From positions 42,217 through 106,216 of the forward strand of contig JADIIX010000038.1 of assembly GCA_027604505.1 (NCBI GenBank): a stretch of 64,000 nt of DNA, given 5' to 3'. Source of the stretch: Gonapodya sp. JEL0774. Lineage: Eukaryota > Monoblepharomycota > Monoblepharidomycetes > Monoblepharidales > Gonapodyaceae. How positions within the stretch are numbered: the stretch's first letter is position 1; each line of letters opens with the position of its first letter. Made by a program: the position numbers and the translations under genes. Shown here piece after piece: positions 35,751 through 50,900 of the stretch. The notes beneath the pieces are model-generated. The model was not told the origin of the DNA. It was given only the letters and a program-made list of their open reading frames with translations, and did not search any database.

Positions 35751-36000
35751 AGAGAAGAGGGGGAAAGCTATTTGAAAAGCCCTGTAAATGCCACGATTTT
35801 GTGGCTGAGCACCAATAAAAATGGCGAAATCTGATTATTAATGCTTACAGTTGAAGATCGGACGAAATTGTCAAGGAGCGGCGAGATAAATCTATGATCT
35901 GATTCGCCAACATGTGCCAAATGCACTGTTCCCCAGAGAACCACCAGTCCGATAATATATAAAATATTTTTTGGTTTATCTTTTAACCACTTTGACAATG

Positions 36001-37595
36001 TTACCTCAGTGCATTTCGAAGTCGAATGGATGTGGCAATTGTTCGAGTGGCGATTCTGGTAAAATCCGGCATTAACACTGAATGCAAAGATCGAATATGG
36101 GAATGAAACACACTACTGCACACGAGCTGTTTGATACAGCCCACTTCTTGCACTACTTGTTCAATCTTCTGGGTCACTTGATCCTCCAGGTCGTTTCCTT
36201 CGTGTACACGCGAAGTCAGATTCTCATATGTTGTCGCATGACAAAACGACTCACGATCAATGTAAAGAACTCTCAACCCTGTGCTGAAGGGCAACGCTCG
36301 AGCAAGTATTTCCCCTCCTTCACATCCAATCGCGTTTTCTGAAGGGAGCAGAAGACCAGTGATCTACAATCCAAAGTGCTCTCAAGATGTCAACCTTACC
36401 AGTCAGGCGTAAGCATTTGAGCTGGACATTATATCGAAGTGCGTCGGCCAGAGCCGCGATACCGGACGGTCCAATGCCGTTGCCTGAAACGCAGTGGGTG
36501 ACCCTTTAAAATATTAGCGCACGTTACAGTGAGACCCTCACCTGCAATATCGAGCTCCGTTAGAGTATGGTTGACTTTAAGCACCCTACCGAGCTCCACA
36601 GCTCCAGCAGAGCCGGCACCGTTTCCTGAGTGGTTTCAAATCGATTTGTGATCGCCGGCTGATGCTAAACCGAAGCCTGAACACCAACTACCAATCCACA
36701 GCCCCCGCAGGGATGTGTTTGTTTCCAGCGCCTGTGCCAGAATTGTTGTACCGCTCGGACCAAGCTCATTTCCTGGTTAGCAACTGTTGAGTATATATCT
36801 CATCCATTGAATGGAGCTATGGAAGCACCCACCATACAGTCGCAATTTCTTAATGACGTTGTTTTCGTTCACAATTTTCACTAAGCAGGGGGCGCTTTTT
36901 GGAGTTAGCTTATTGTCTCATGAAAATTAGAATATCGCTAGTGGTTGGAAAAAAAGTTCGGTTTGCCACTTAAAAAGAACGGCACGCACTCACTAGATAG
37001 GCTCAATTCTTGCAAATGATGCGTTCGAGTAATCGCATCTACGAGTACTTCCATGCCTGTATCGCCGAGACTGCAGTCTAAAAGATGACCTGGAATCAGC
37101 AACGAATTAATTCAAAACTTGCTCTTTTGATATGCGCACCACTCAAACACAACCGAAGCAAACAACCACGCAGGGCTTTCCTAGCAAGTGACGTTAGCGC
37201 TTCGCTTGAACCTTGGTGGAAGTCGTGTTTGAAATTGATTTTAAAAGTGTTTTCTCGCTCGGGATTGAAAATACATTGCACTCACATTCTGCACAGATGA
37301 CGAGTTCTCTAAGGGGCTGACGCACTGGCTCAAATGGTCTGCTTAGTTTCTCGAGTCTGGCATCATCACAGTCTATCTCGACCTTGGCGTAGAGTTCGTA
37401 ATACGCTGCATTTTGCCACGCGCGAGATACCCTGCTGGCACGAGCAAGAATTTTTCGGGAGCTTGGCTGTGAGCATACATTGTGCATGATCGCTAGGAGG
37501 ATTTCAATCGGAAGATGGAGACTGCGACGTTGTGAGTCGGACTGACAAGGGGAGGAGGGATTGGTCGTGAGTGGTTCACTCGTAGTCAAAACCAT
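36001..37595 (-). CDS. F-box / ribonuclease-inhibitor-type LRR protein
   Basis: Probable SCF substrate receptor. The first exon from ATG 37595 encodes an F-box (LHLPIEILLAIMHNVCSQPS, then RASRVSRAWQNAAYYELYA). A chain of short exons follows, each carrying about one leucine-rich repeat of the RNI type: CSLGDTGMEVLVDAITRTHH, NNKLTPKSAPCLVKIVNENN, NELGPSGTTILAQALETN, NGAGSAGAVELGRVLKVN, NGIGPSGIAALADALRYN and NAIGCEGGEILARALPFS. Introns sit at nearly the same point of each repeat. The last exon ends in about 75 residues without repeats and stops at 36001. Repeat phase supports the joins, including a small exon whose acceptor I chose to keep the NNKL start. About 170 bp separate it from the GC-rich stretch upstream of SOD. 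Confidence 0.75.
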
Positions 37596-39675
37596 CTCGG
37601 ATTGCCGATGTTGATCCAAAACTGAAGTTCTTGTTGTGGCGCTTGCCTCGCGATGGCCGTTGGAGTTCTCACGAAAGGTCTTCGTCTTCGCGGCAATTAT
37701 CGCGCAGGCTTTTCATTGTCCTTTTTTATTAACCACGGCGGCAATCTTTCAGTGTGCCCGTTTCCACCAATAGAAAAACTAACCGAACCAGTCATGAAAA
37801 CGAAATCGCTCACTGAGACCATGGCAGGAACGTGCTGATTCCAATATTTTCCCGGTCGCTTCGCCAATCCTGGGACAGAGAACCGAACCCGAACTCCATA
37901 TAATCTCAAAATTGACTACAACAAAGAGCGACTGATGCTGGTGGAAAAGTGTGTTGACCATCGGAATATGTTGGATGCAACAGTTGAAGAAGTGAATGGA
38001 CACTAACTCCTACATCATCATCCCATCCTCCAACGTATTCGCTGAGTTTGGGGACGGCCATGGTTATTTGAGATCTCTTTGCGGAAAGTACAGTGATTGT
38101 GTGAGAAGTAGGTCGTGAATTTGATGCAGTCCTTTTGTCAACCACGCAGCCGAGCTGGGGATGTTGGTAAGGGAAGCAGTCGGTGACCCTTCATTACACG
38201 AAATCGTAGACCGCAGCAAGTTCAGACGCAATGTTAGTGCCGCACTATCATGATGTGTGTCGTTTGACTTTACGTATCTTGTTCTCATTCTTCAGCCTGA
38301 CGTCCCCCACCCCCGGGCCCACCCTCCGTCTCCACGTTCCACCGTGTGAAAGCTGACACTACGGACTTGAGTGTGACAAAGTATGCATCTTGGCTAGCAT
38401 CGGGGGGCCGCAAGGAGGGATCCCCGCGCAGCTGCAGATATACATGAAGAATAAGCGCAATGTGGAAGCAGGGGAGATCATGGGAAACGAAAGCAAAGAC
38501 GACGTCTCACTGGAGCGTATGTTTTGCCGTACGATTCACTCACTCCCAACCAATGATATCTTTACAAAGAACTTCGGGCAACTGTTCCAATTCGAGTTCG
38601 ATCCCGACGTGTTCTACAGAGTCCAACCATTTTCCTTCTCTCGTCGCGTTTTTCAAATATGTGTGTGGAAGTGCAACAGGCATGACATTGCGTTTTCCTG
38701 CTGTACACTACAGGAATGATATCCGCAATCGTAGTCGCACTTTGCCGCCACCAGCGTTGGAGGTAAGAAAGTTGCGGCGTCTCGTTTGCTCACTCAGACT
38801 TGGAAACCGCTGTCCCACCATTTCTGAATGAGGACGGTTGCGCGAACGATGACGTCATGGGGAGTGTGTGGGGCACCCGCCGACGATGAAAGAGTTGCAG
38901 ACAAGAAAGAATGTTGTGGGGACAGGATGGATATAGGAAGGACCACGATCATATTGCGTTGTGCCGGGTAAGTTCGAAAGGCCACTTCTCAACCCTCAAA
39001 TCATTCAACAATCAAACATGAACGAAGTTTTAGCCCACATTGATCTGGTCCCACTTACCTTGCACAGTGTGAATCGGACTCCAAGCGAAACGTATGTTTG
39101 ACTGGGATCAAATTCATTGGATGCACGAACAATGTGGATTGGAAAGGGCCAGGTTCGTTGAGTACGCAGATTAAAATGCTAGTTTAAAGAATGTGGCGGT
39201 AGTCTGGGATTACTTTTTTTTTTTGCAAGGGAGTGTTGTATTAATTTCAACGTCTGCACTGACAGCCAGTGGAACAGGGTACCAGCAGGCGGTGTCGAGG
39301 GGGGAGTCTGGGGAATTCCACCGTTGTATTAGAGAAATATGCAACTACTAACACACAGACAAGAAAGCTCCCCCATAGTGCAAGACGTTGGAAACAACCA
39401 CTGACAAACTTTTGGAAAAGGTCCCATGGCAAATGTTCATTCATTTTGCATTGGGGGGAGTGGGCCAGCAGGCGCGGAGTTTGGACAGTGCTTTGAGAAG
39501 GAATAGGCCAATTATTTTATGCTTTCGGTGGCGAGCGGCATGGGAGGAGGTGGATAGATAAGGATTTGTGAGGTAAATTGTGTGCCGGTTCACTAGACAA
39601 CAAGCGACACAGTGCTCATTGCCAACAGATCCGCCCCTCTCATTCTCACCGATTGAGAAGGAATCGACGAGTACG
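37596..39675. other. Long int­ergenic region, at most one weak gene candidate
   Basis: About 2.1 kb between the F-box/LRR start and SRP19. Most of it shows only short broken frames. A plus-strand stretch at 38390-38760 could be coding: it contains IPAQLQIYMKNKRNVEAGE and, after a possible intron, GQLFQFEFDPDVFYRV. I recognise no family and do not call a gene. A T-rich run lies near 39210. Confidence 0.4.
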
Positions 39676-40844
39676 ATGGCTGACGACATAGACAAGTGAG
39701 AACAACCGTAAAGGGCTTTTTCAGTAACTCCAACGGGCTCGAGGGATCATTTGCTCCTGCTCATGAAGAGTGCTGTTCTTGTCAACCGACTTTTGACTGA
39801 CCGTTACATTACCTCCTCTCGTTGAATTCACGGATTTATTCCCAACATGATTTCATGTGGGCCTCTCTCCGTTCTCTTTTGCTGTCACCACGAAGCATGG
39901 ACTACGATCTTCCTGACCAACCATCTTCAAGTGGCCCACCAAACTCTGCCAACTCCCAATTCCAACAAATCCCTATGATTCTGAACCTTCCTCCAGAATC
40001 CTCGAATTCTGCTCCAGCTACGGGTGCCAACATGATCTTTGACCAATTTACGAAGACATTTTACCACCAATTACCAGACCCGAAAGTTGTCAAAACGTGG
40101 AGCTGCCTCTATCCAATCTACTTCGATCTCACCGTAACTGGCTCAAGTGGCCGCAGGGTCGCTTATGGACGCTCCAAACAGAACAATCAAGCGTCCTCAT
40201 CATCTGCTGATGAAGCATCCATCCCTCCCGAGATTCCCGCACCCAGTACATCGGAACCCACTTCTTCCAAAGCCTCTGCGAAAAAGAAATCCCGCTCCGG
40301 CCGCTCCTCCCGTCCTGCCCCTCCGCCCCCACCACCAGGTTACCGCACTCCTGACGTCATGGCCATAATGCAAGCCTGCCACACACTTGGCCTCCCCGCC
40401 GTTATGGAGAAAAAACGCCACCCGCAGGATCCATTCCGATGGGGTCGGGTACGCGTCAATTGGCGTGTTGAGATTCCTTCGCCGGCAGCTTTGCGCGGGA
40501 AGTCGACAACATCTTCCGAATCGTCATCTGCTCCCAAAAATTGGAACTACATCAACCCTGCTATCCGCTGTAAGCGTCAGCTGATCGGAGCTATAAGTGC
40601 TATTCTGCCTGAATCACAACGTGCCGCTGGGGTGATAAGACGGACCATCGCGGAACGTATGAAGATGGCAGGACATGCGCAACACGCGCAACTGGTAATG
40701 CAAGGCTATGAGGAGGGAGGAAATACTGCAGCAGGAGCGGTGGCGACGGCAGGAGGTGGTACAGGGCAAGATAAGGCGGAAGTAATACCGGGGGGACAGT
40801 CACCTGCAGGTGGCGGAGGGAAGAAAAAGAAGGGCAAGAAGTGA
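39676..40844 (+). CDS. SEC65: Signal recognition particle subunit SRP19 (Sec65)
   Basis: Binds SRP RNA helices 6 and 8 and promotes SRP54 loading in signal-peptide targeting. Exon 1 (39676-39695, MADDIDN) joins exon 2 (39896-40844) across a 200-bp intron with a matching phase, giving 322 residues. The SRP19 fold is clear in two pieces: VKTWSCLYPIYFDLTV with RRVAYGR, and MAIMQACHTLGLPAVMEKK with DPFRWGRVRVNW. A low-complexity insertion of about 50 residues (Ser/Pro/Lys-rich, a PAPPPPPPG run) splits the fold between the first strand and the helix. The C-terminus is Gly-rich and ends in a Lys-rich tail, as in yeast Sec65. DNA around 40560-40615 (KRQLIGAISAILPE) has decayed relatives beside both SOD copies. 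Confidence 0.9.
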
Positions 40845-41079
40845 CCGTTCCCGGCTGAGTGATTTGGTGCGGTACTGTCCCAGTGGAATCTCAGGGAGGA
40901 ACTACCGGACTCTTAGTAGTGCAAATAAACTCAATTAGGGAGTCTAACGAATGTTTTGTGACGGTGACGTAGCACTCTGTGTTTCGCTCCCATACCACAA
41001 TTGTTTGCCCGAAGTATTCGCGAGAGGATCTGAACAATCCAGCCGGCAGACGTGACACCGACAACACCAGGCATTCGAA

Positions 41080-42680
41080 ATGCCTGCCACCAGCGAGCCA
41101 CTCGTCGATTTCACGAATTCCGTGCAGTACTATACACCGGAGGAAGTTGGCCACCTCATGAAACGAGCCATCATCACTTCCACTCTCCGTGAAAAGAGAT
41201 TCGACAGGCAAGGAGTTACCGCATTCGTGATGCTTTACCTCGCTCTGTGGTTCAATTCCGCGAAATCCCGTCTCCAATCGCGATTTGATATAAGAACGAA
41301 GTTCCTTCCATGGTTACGGGACAAATATGACTTCTTGGAGCTTCCAGAGTCTGTGATGCGGGCAGGATGCGGGGCAGGCAGGATCATCGCAATTCCCGCG
41401 AGGATTGAATCTCCGAATGATACAGAGAAAGACTTTCCGACTGAGGGATCCATTGAAAGTCCTAGTTTCCATGGTCTCCTGAACAACCTCGCTACGACTA
41501 CTGTTTCAAAGGAGACCGTAGTGTTCGTTCTAAGGACCACTTTCCCAGGAGGTGTTCCTCCTGCACGTAATGCACCACCTCTATCTCCTGACGTGCAATG
41601 GGCATGCTTTGTCTCTCGGTTCTGCATCAGCCTTGTCATCACTGCTTTCCAGAGGAGTGCATCGGACGTGTCGGCGCCATTCGATACGGTTCCACCTTTG
41701 ATGCAAAGGGTCCAGAATGCCCTCCAGAAGGTACTGGGAGTCTGTTTGAACAAGCAAGCGTATTCCTCCAAATGCCTCGAACATCTGTTCAATTTGAACA
41801 GAATCCCAGATGCGATCTTGCGTAACTTTGCACCTGACCGGATACGGCAGAGGAATAATGCATCAATCGGGGGAATGGCGACTGGCAATCCCTTGGGTGA
41901 TAATGGCTCTGTCAATGCACTCCTCAGTCAATTAAATCACGCAGGCGCATCCCTTAGTAGTACTGTGAGCACTCTGCTGTGGGTTGCACTGATCATGGAG
42001 TATCGGCTAATCGAATTCTGTTGACTTGAGACATCTGACGACCCCACGTTGATATCCCCGCATGCTACTGCCGAGACTAGAGGCAACAACATTGCTGCTG
42101 ATCTCCAGGACCCTGCGTTGGCTGTTATTACCACATCCGACACAGTAGATATCACGCAGGACCAACAGCAGCAGAGTCAATGCCCTCTCGTCACACCATC
42201 CACCACCCAGCTCTCATCTGCGGAGCGTATCTTTCATACTGAATCTGAATCTGAGGCTGCAATGCGTCTTCGTAGGGCTGATGTTCGAGTCAGGCAGTGT
42301 GACGAACTGACACTCGGTGATTCTACCTGCGAGGAGAACCCTCAAGATTACATAAAGCAAAGCTCGGAGTGCATTCAAGAATGCAAACGAGCTCTCACCG
42401 AGTTGGCAGGGAAGTTGGTATTCCCAAAGCTTCCAGTGCGTGCTGTCTCTTTTGCCTGACGTCATCCCACATTTTCATCGGTGATATTTTCTTTTAGCCT
42501 CGCCCCACCAACTTCCATGTTGCGAATGATCCAGCTGTGCAGAGCGCCCTGTCTCTTGCAGAATTGTGGGTTGGCGCGCTCGACGACTTTCGCATGGTAC
42601 TCGGTAGATGTGCGGAGTACGTGGCAGACAAAGGGCCGGACGAGGTAAAGCGAAAGCGACAGGCCCACGAGATGGAGTAG
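41080..42680 (+). CDS. Unassigned protein
   Basis: Three exons (41080-41964, 42031-42435, 42498-42680) give 490 residues in frame. I do not recognise a family. The first 310 residues look globular: YYTPEEVGHLMKRAIITSTL, FVMLYLALWFNSAKSRLQSR, then WACFVSRFCISLVITAFQRS and LEHLFNLNRIPDAILRNF. A polar Gln/Thr/Ser linker follows. The end is helical and charged (YIKQSSECIQECKRALTELA, LWVGALDDFRMVLGRCAEYV). There is no signal peptide or clear membrane segment. ATG 41080 is the first in the frame and lies 236 bp after the SRP19 stop on the same strand. Steady codon use and three phase-consistent exons argue for a real gene. Confidence 0.7.
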
Positions 42681-42861
42681 AAGTTGGAGACTATGAGCGG
42701 TGGAGGAAGAGTGTTGACCCATGTATTTGATTTGGTGTTTGTTCATGACATTGTTATAATTAGTGTTCATAAAAGTCTTGCGCACGATGTTGTCTAAATT
42801 GCCATGAGTACACTCTAATGCGCTCTAAGTCCATCAGATTCCTCTATTGTTTACATGTGCA

Positions 42862-44269
42862 CTACCCACCCAACGCTTTCACTGCTCCTCCCACCACCTC
42901 TGCCAAACCACCTTCCCATCTTTCTACCCCTTCCAACTCGTCTCCCCTGGTCCCACCCAAATTCACCACCGCCACCTTTTTGCCTCCTTCGCTGGCCGCC
43001 TTTGCCAACCGAAGCGCCGAATGGACGGCGAGCGAGGTGCCGAGAATGAGCAGGCGGGAACTGGCATGGACAGTGGAAAGGGAAAGGTGGCGGGTTGCCG
43101 GGGGGAGGTTTTCGCTGGAAGAGTTGCGCGACGAAGGTGTACAGAAAGCGGAGGACGTGAACAGACCATCGGCAACGAAAACCTAAACAAGCAGCACCCA
43201 CCCAAAAAACACCACGTTGGGTTTCATCACACCGCCGCACTTCTCACACTCGGGATATCTCCACGATGAAAAATCCACCACGAGGTCCGTGTCTCCGTCC
43301 GGGTTCACCGCGGGTTGCGACGATGGAACAACAGGAGCGCTCGTGGGAACGGCGCCGAATACGTCACGGCCGTCGTTGGCTGGTGGGGGTAATGGATTGG
43401 AGGGAAACCGGCCCGCTGAGAATCGGACAGGGGGGAAAGTACCGGCACTTTTCGCTGAATTCCCGCGCTCCGCGCCCATGATGGCCTCTTGGGCACCGTC
43501 GAGGAGGCGCCCGCGATCGCTCGTGTCTGCTGGGGCCGGCTCTGCAGGAGGCCAGTCCGGATTGAGTTCCCCCAGAGTCTTTTGGAAGTTTGCTCGGTCC
43601 ACCGTGTGGTGACACGACACGCACGACACGGACCGGAGATTACCGTGGAGTTCCAGGACCGATTCATAAGGTGCACCAGCGCGCTGTTGTAATGAGTCGA
43701 CGTTTTGGGTGATGAACGCAGGGGCCTCCACAATCGTGTCCCCTCCAACGGGTTTGGAGTTTGGAACGGAGACCTGAACGCCTCTCATAAGATGGCCCAT
43801 TTCAAACAACCTCGCGAGGTACCCGTGTGTGGCATTTGGACGCGCTAGTTCCACTCGTGGGTAGCCGTAGAAGGAGCGCGCCCAGTACCTCTGTCTTGCT
43901 GGGTGGGAAGTTACAAACGAATTGTACATTATTGGTTTATAGGTGGAGTTTCGAACGTAGATTCCATTTGGTCCACGGTAATCCTGGCGCAACAAATTCA
44001 TTTTCGAGAGGGATCGGTGCGAAAGGGGTATGTTGTCGATGGTTTTGACGGAAACCGTGAATGACTTCTTGTGAGCTGAGAGCGCAAATGAGTCCTCATT
44101 CACACACCGGAATTCCACTATCTGTCGACAATCCGGCGCCAGTCAAGATCACCGTGCGGCCCTGTCCGTCCACGATCCATTGTGCTAATCTTGAAATATC
44201 ATGCGGTGATGTCCCCTTCAATCCACGCAAGCCGGTGGAGGACGGAAAAGACCTGAAAGGAGTTGTCAT
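42862..44269 (-). CDS. SIRT4-like sirtuin (class II NAD-dependent deacylase / ADP-ribosyltransferase)
   Basis: Exons 44108-44269, 43202-43983 and 42862-43114 sum to 398 residues. NAD-binding motifs: RTVILTGAGLSTDSGIP, then DYRGPNGIYV across the first intron, ITQNVDSL, and LELHGNL with the catalytic His. Zinc cysteines: SCVSCHHTVDR and ECEKCGG. The close LKP-like pair VMKPNVVFFGENLPPATRHL and SRLLILGTSLAVHSALRLAK complete the Rossmann fold. QRYWARSFYGYPRV is typical of SIRT4-type and fungal relatives. About 90 residues rich in Ala, Pro and Ser separate the two zinc pairs, longer than in human SIRT4. The N-terminus (MTTPFRSFPSSTGLRGLKG) is basic and acid-free, fitting a mitochondrial presequence. 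ATG 44269 is the best start; a further 5' exon is possible. Confidence 0.9.
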
Positions 44270-47508
<3,239 letters not shown>

Positions 47509-47912
47509 ATGAATTCGGTTGTTGTTATGAGTGAACCAAATTTCACATGTTCTGTCTTCGTCAACAATAAATGTTCTTCTGAGAGTTTTGAAAATTCGAT
47601 TTCGAGAAGTATTTGCAAAAAAATACGAGGTATCTTGATGATATATTAGGGGCCAACCAGCCCTATCCATCCTTCGACAAAAAGTCTCTCAGCCTCTCCA
47701 CGACCGATGCCACTTCCTCGGCGCACTTCGCTCCTCGCTCTCGGTCACGCCGCATCGTGGGGCTGGATGTCCCTGCCGAAGTTTGGAATAGCTTTACAGC
47801 ATCGGAGAGGGGAGTATAGATGGCTAGTGCAAATTCTCTGTGATGGAGGAGATAGCGGGTGCATTTGCATGAAAAGAGCGACAAAGATGGCGATGGCGTC
47901 GGTATTACTCTT
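47509..47912. other. Convergent 3' region of katG and the WD40 gene
   Basis: Separates two convergent genes. On the minus strand 47663-47860 has a helical-looking frame (YLLHHREFALAIYTPLSDAV, AEEVASVVERLRDFLSKD) that could be a last exon of the WD40 gene if splicing skips the stop near 47913. This is unresolved. Confidence 0.35.
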
Positions 47913-50900
47913 TCAGTACCAGCGTCGCCTGCGAACTAACCTGGGATAATTGGTTCCACCTGCACGACCCACGATACGGTCCATGGTCTCCAATATGCGG
48001 AACAGTGAGACAGATAGTTGTCTTTATCATGACAATGGGCATCGCAGGCCACCAGTAGATGGTGGTCGGTCAATCACAACTGCACGTAGCAACCAATGCA
48101 GTTCTCAGAACTCACTGAACAAATCCTACCACCGCTCCATTCAAATAAGCCAAAAAGGTAGCTATTTCTTTCCTCGTTGCACCCGCTTCAGTCGCTCCTG
48201 CTGCCCATCCCCCAACCCTCGCTGCCGTCACGAGTGCCTCCTTAAGGTACGTTGTACCCTTTCCCAAGACCTGTCCCAGCTGGTCCCGTGTGCCATTCTG
48301 TTGGGCAGTTTGAATAGCTTGGTTCAGCTGTTGGGAGGCTTGCTGATACAGACCGTCAATGTAGGACTTGAGGCGAGGGAGACCGATTCGGTCCATATGT
48401 GTGATTACAGTCAAGGAGAACGGAAATGATGCGTACGTCTGACGAAGCGATTCATTTCAGGTGCAAGGATATACGGTTATGTTTGTAGGGGACAAACACC
48501 ACAATGCGTTCGCTTACCGCTATGACCGCCATTCCAGCGCAGAAGTATTCGTCGAACTTCTTTCCTCCCAAATAACCATCCATGAGTGTTCTGGCAGCCA
48601 TAACGGACACAGCACCATCTAAAGCTGCACCTCCAACCCCTCCAGCGCGCCGTTCTGTAAGACCAGCGACTATGTGAATTACTTCGTCGTTAATAACGGA
48701 GGGTTCAAGATTCGAGCGGGGTGCTGAAGAAGATCGAGAGCGATTTCCAGAAGAAGGGGGTGGTGGGTTGGAGTCGTCGTTGGGGAGAGCACGAGACAGT
48801 AGCCGGAACAGGTTGCTTTACCGGAAGCAGTGTGTTAAAGTGTTAAAACAAAGAAAATTTTCCCACACAATGTGTCAATGTGCCTCACAGTTCGCTCTTA
48901 AGCAAGGACAAAGCTGTTTTAGAATCTGCGAGGATGTCCTTTGCTCTCCCTGCGGTTACAAGAGTCCCTTCATTCTCCATTACCTCCCTCACTGCTCTCA
49001 ATTTCCGCTCCGCGTGTACCTTTAGGCTCGAGATACCTCCAACAAACACGGCTTGAGCTTGTCGGGCCACCTCTTTGGCTTCCTGCGCCGAAGCAGTTGA
49101 GGCAAACAAGGTGTTTCCTAAGGACTCAGGAGAAAGCGCCACTTGCTGCTCGGAATCAAATATTGTGGGGAAGAGGAGGAAGTGCAGCAGTGGACACAGA
49201 TCGGAAAATCGACCGTTTGAATCTTGTGTGATTTCAGAGAGACGGAGACCAAGCTGAAGGGCACGTATGGGATCATTCAGAAGCACTGGAGCAAGAATAT
49301 TCTGCAGGCCAAGTGTTTACATCGAATTTGACCCGCTGTCCTCTAACAGACGAAAGGAATTTGTCCACTTACCTTGACTTCTTGAGCGCTCCACATACCC
49401 CCAATACCCCCATCCCACTCGATGCATTTGGTAATGGCCGATCCTGCCTTGACTACCTCCTCCCACTTCCCCTCACTGACATCCCTGGTCAGATTCATTT
49501 TCAACATGATCATATCCATTTCTTGTCGATGTCTTGGTTGGAGGCCACCCAACCACACACTGTCGACGGTTTTCGAATCACCACTCAGGGCAAGTGACGG
49601 TACAGGCGATGGAAGGAGACCGGGTCCACCACCAGTCGTTCCCACCCAGCCATACCCGGGCGGTAATCTTCCTGCCACACCCTCCACATCCTTCGCAAAA
49701 CCCTCCGCAACAGCAGCTAGATCCTTCTCCTCTTCCTCCTCGTCATTATACTCGCCATCCTCGCCTGCCATCTCTGCACCTACAGACACGTACTGTCCGA
49801 CTCCCCAAGCTTCATGTGGAATAGATGGTGTGGGAATGCAAAGTTCTACAAGATTGCGAACCTCCAGATCCGTGGCGCCAGCGCGTCCATCAGCATCGTC
49901 GTCAGCGTCGTGTTCGTCCGAGTCCACGTCCGAAAAATCATTGTCAGAGACGTCGCCCCGTTTCCTACTAGTACGAGATGACACAGAAGGAGTCCTTCCA
50001 GACGTAACTCGCAAAGATCTGACATCACGGCGAGTTTGTCCCGAGCCCTGAGCATCATTCTTTTTTTTAGAGCCTCGAACAATCTCAGAGACCCCCTCCC
50101 AAGCACCAGAAACCTCTCGCAGAAATACTTTTCGTTCTACCTCCCAGAAAGATTCATCAGCTCCACCCTTTTCATAGACATGAGGGACCATGCCCTCCAA
50201 GACATCCTTGGGTAAAATAGTTCGACCCAGAACCTCTCCAGTCGCGGAAGCAGCATAAACAACAAAAGGATGCGTGGGAGATGGGACTACGGCAATCAAG
50301 GGTGCGGACACTTTTTCGGCAACGGAAGAGCCTTTCTGGGTAGCGAGTGTCTCCCCCCGCCAGGCGCCGACAGGATCAGCCTTGAAGCCTCGCTTTCTTA
50401 GTTTCAATTGTCGTGATGGTCCTGTGCTCCCTTTACCTCCACGCCTTTTCCCCCCGAGTCCTCCAAACACCATGGACTTTCCTCGACCCGAAGCTTCGAA
50501 TGCGTCCCACCACACGGCGTTGGCAACGTCCATGGGGTCATCATCATCCCAAATAGGCAATCCCGATGATGGATTGTAGAGTGTGGTAGCAGCGATGGAA
50601 GATGGGGAAAACGACCACGTGCGCATGGTACGATCGGTGGACGCCGTTGTTAGAACGGTAGCATGCGTATTTGACCATGCAATCTGTCACAGGAGCCAGT
50701 TAAGACTGTTACATTAACTTGCCATGTCTCTGTACCGCGAACTCACCCCGGTTACCGCTCCGAAGTGTCCCTCCACCCTTCCTACGGGTCCCACACCGCT
50801 CATCCATCCTTCCCTCGTACGGCGAACGTATCGCACATCCCAGACATGAACAACAGCATCTTCACCTGCTGTCGCGACCCAGTATGGTACGAAAGGATTC

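Larger units (their letters stand above)
34421..35830. repeat. Intact copy of the duplicated block (flank, SRP19-like remnant, SOD)
   Basis: Full version of the block whose shortened copy is at 31300-31880. It holds about 420 bp of flank, including a decayed 50-60 bp piece (34650-34710) resembling the 3' coding part of the SRP19 gene at 40560-40615, then the SOD gene and its upstream sequence. A GC-rich stretch at 35616-35750 is present in this copy only. Confidence 0.8.
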
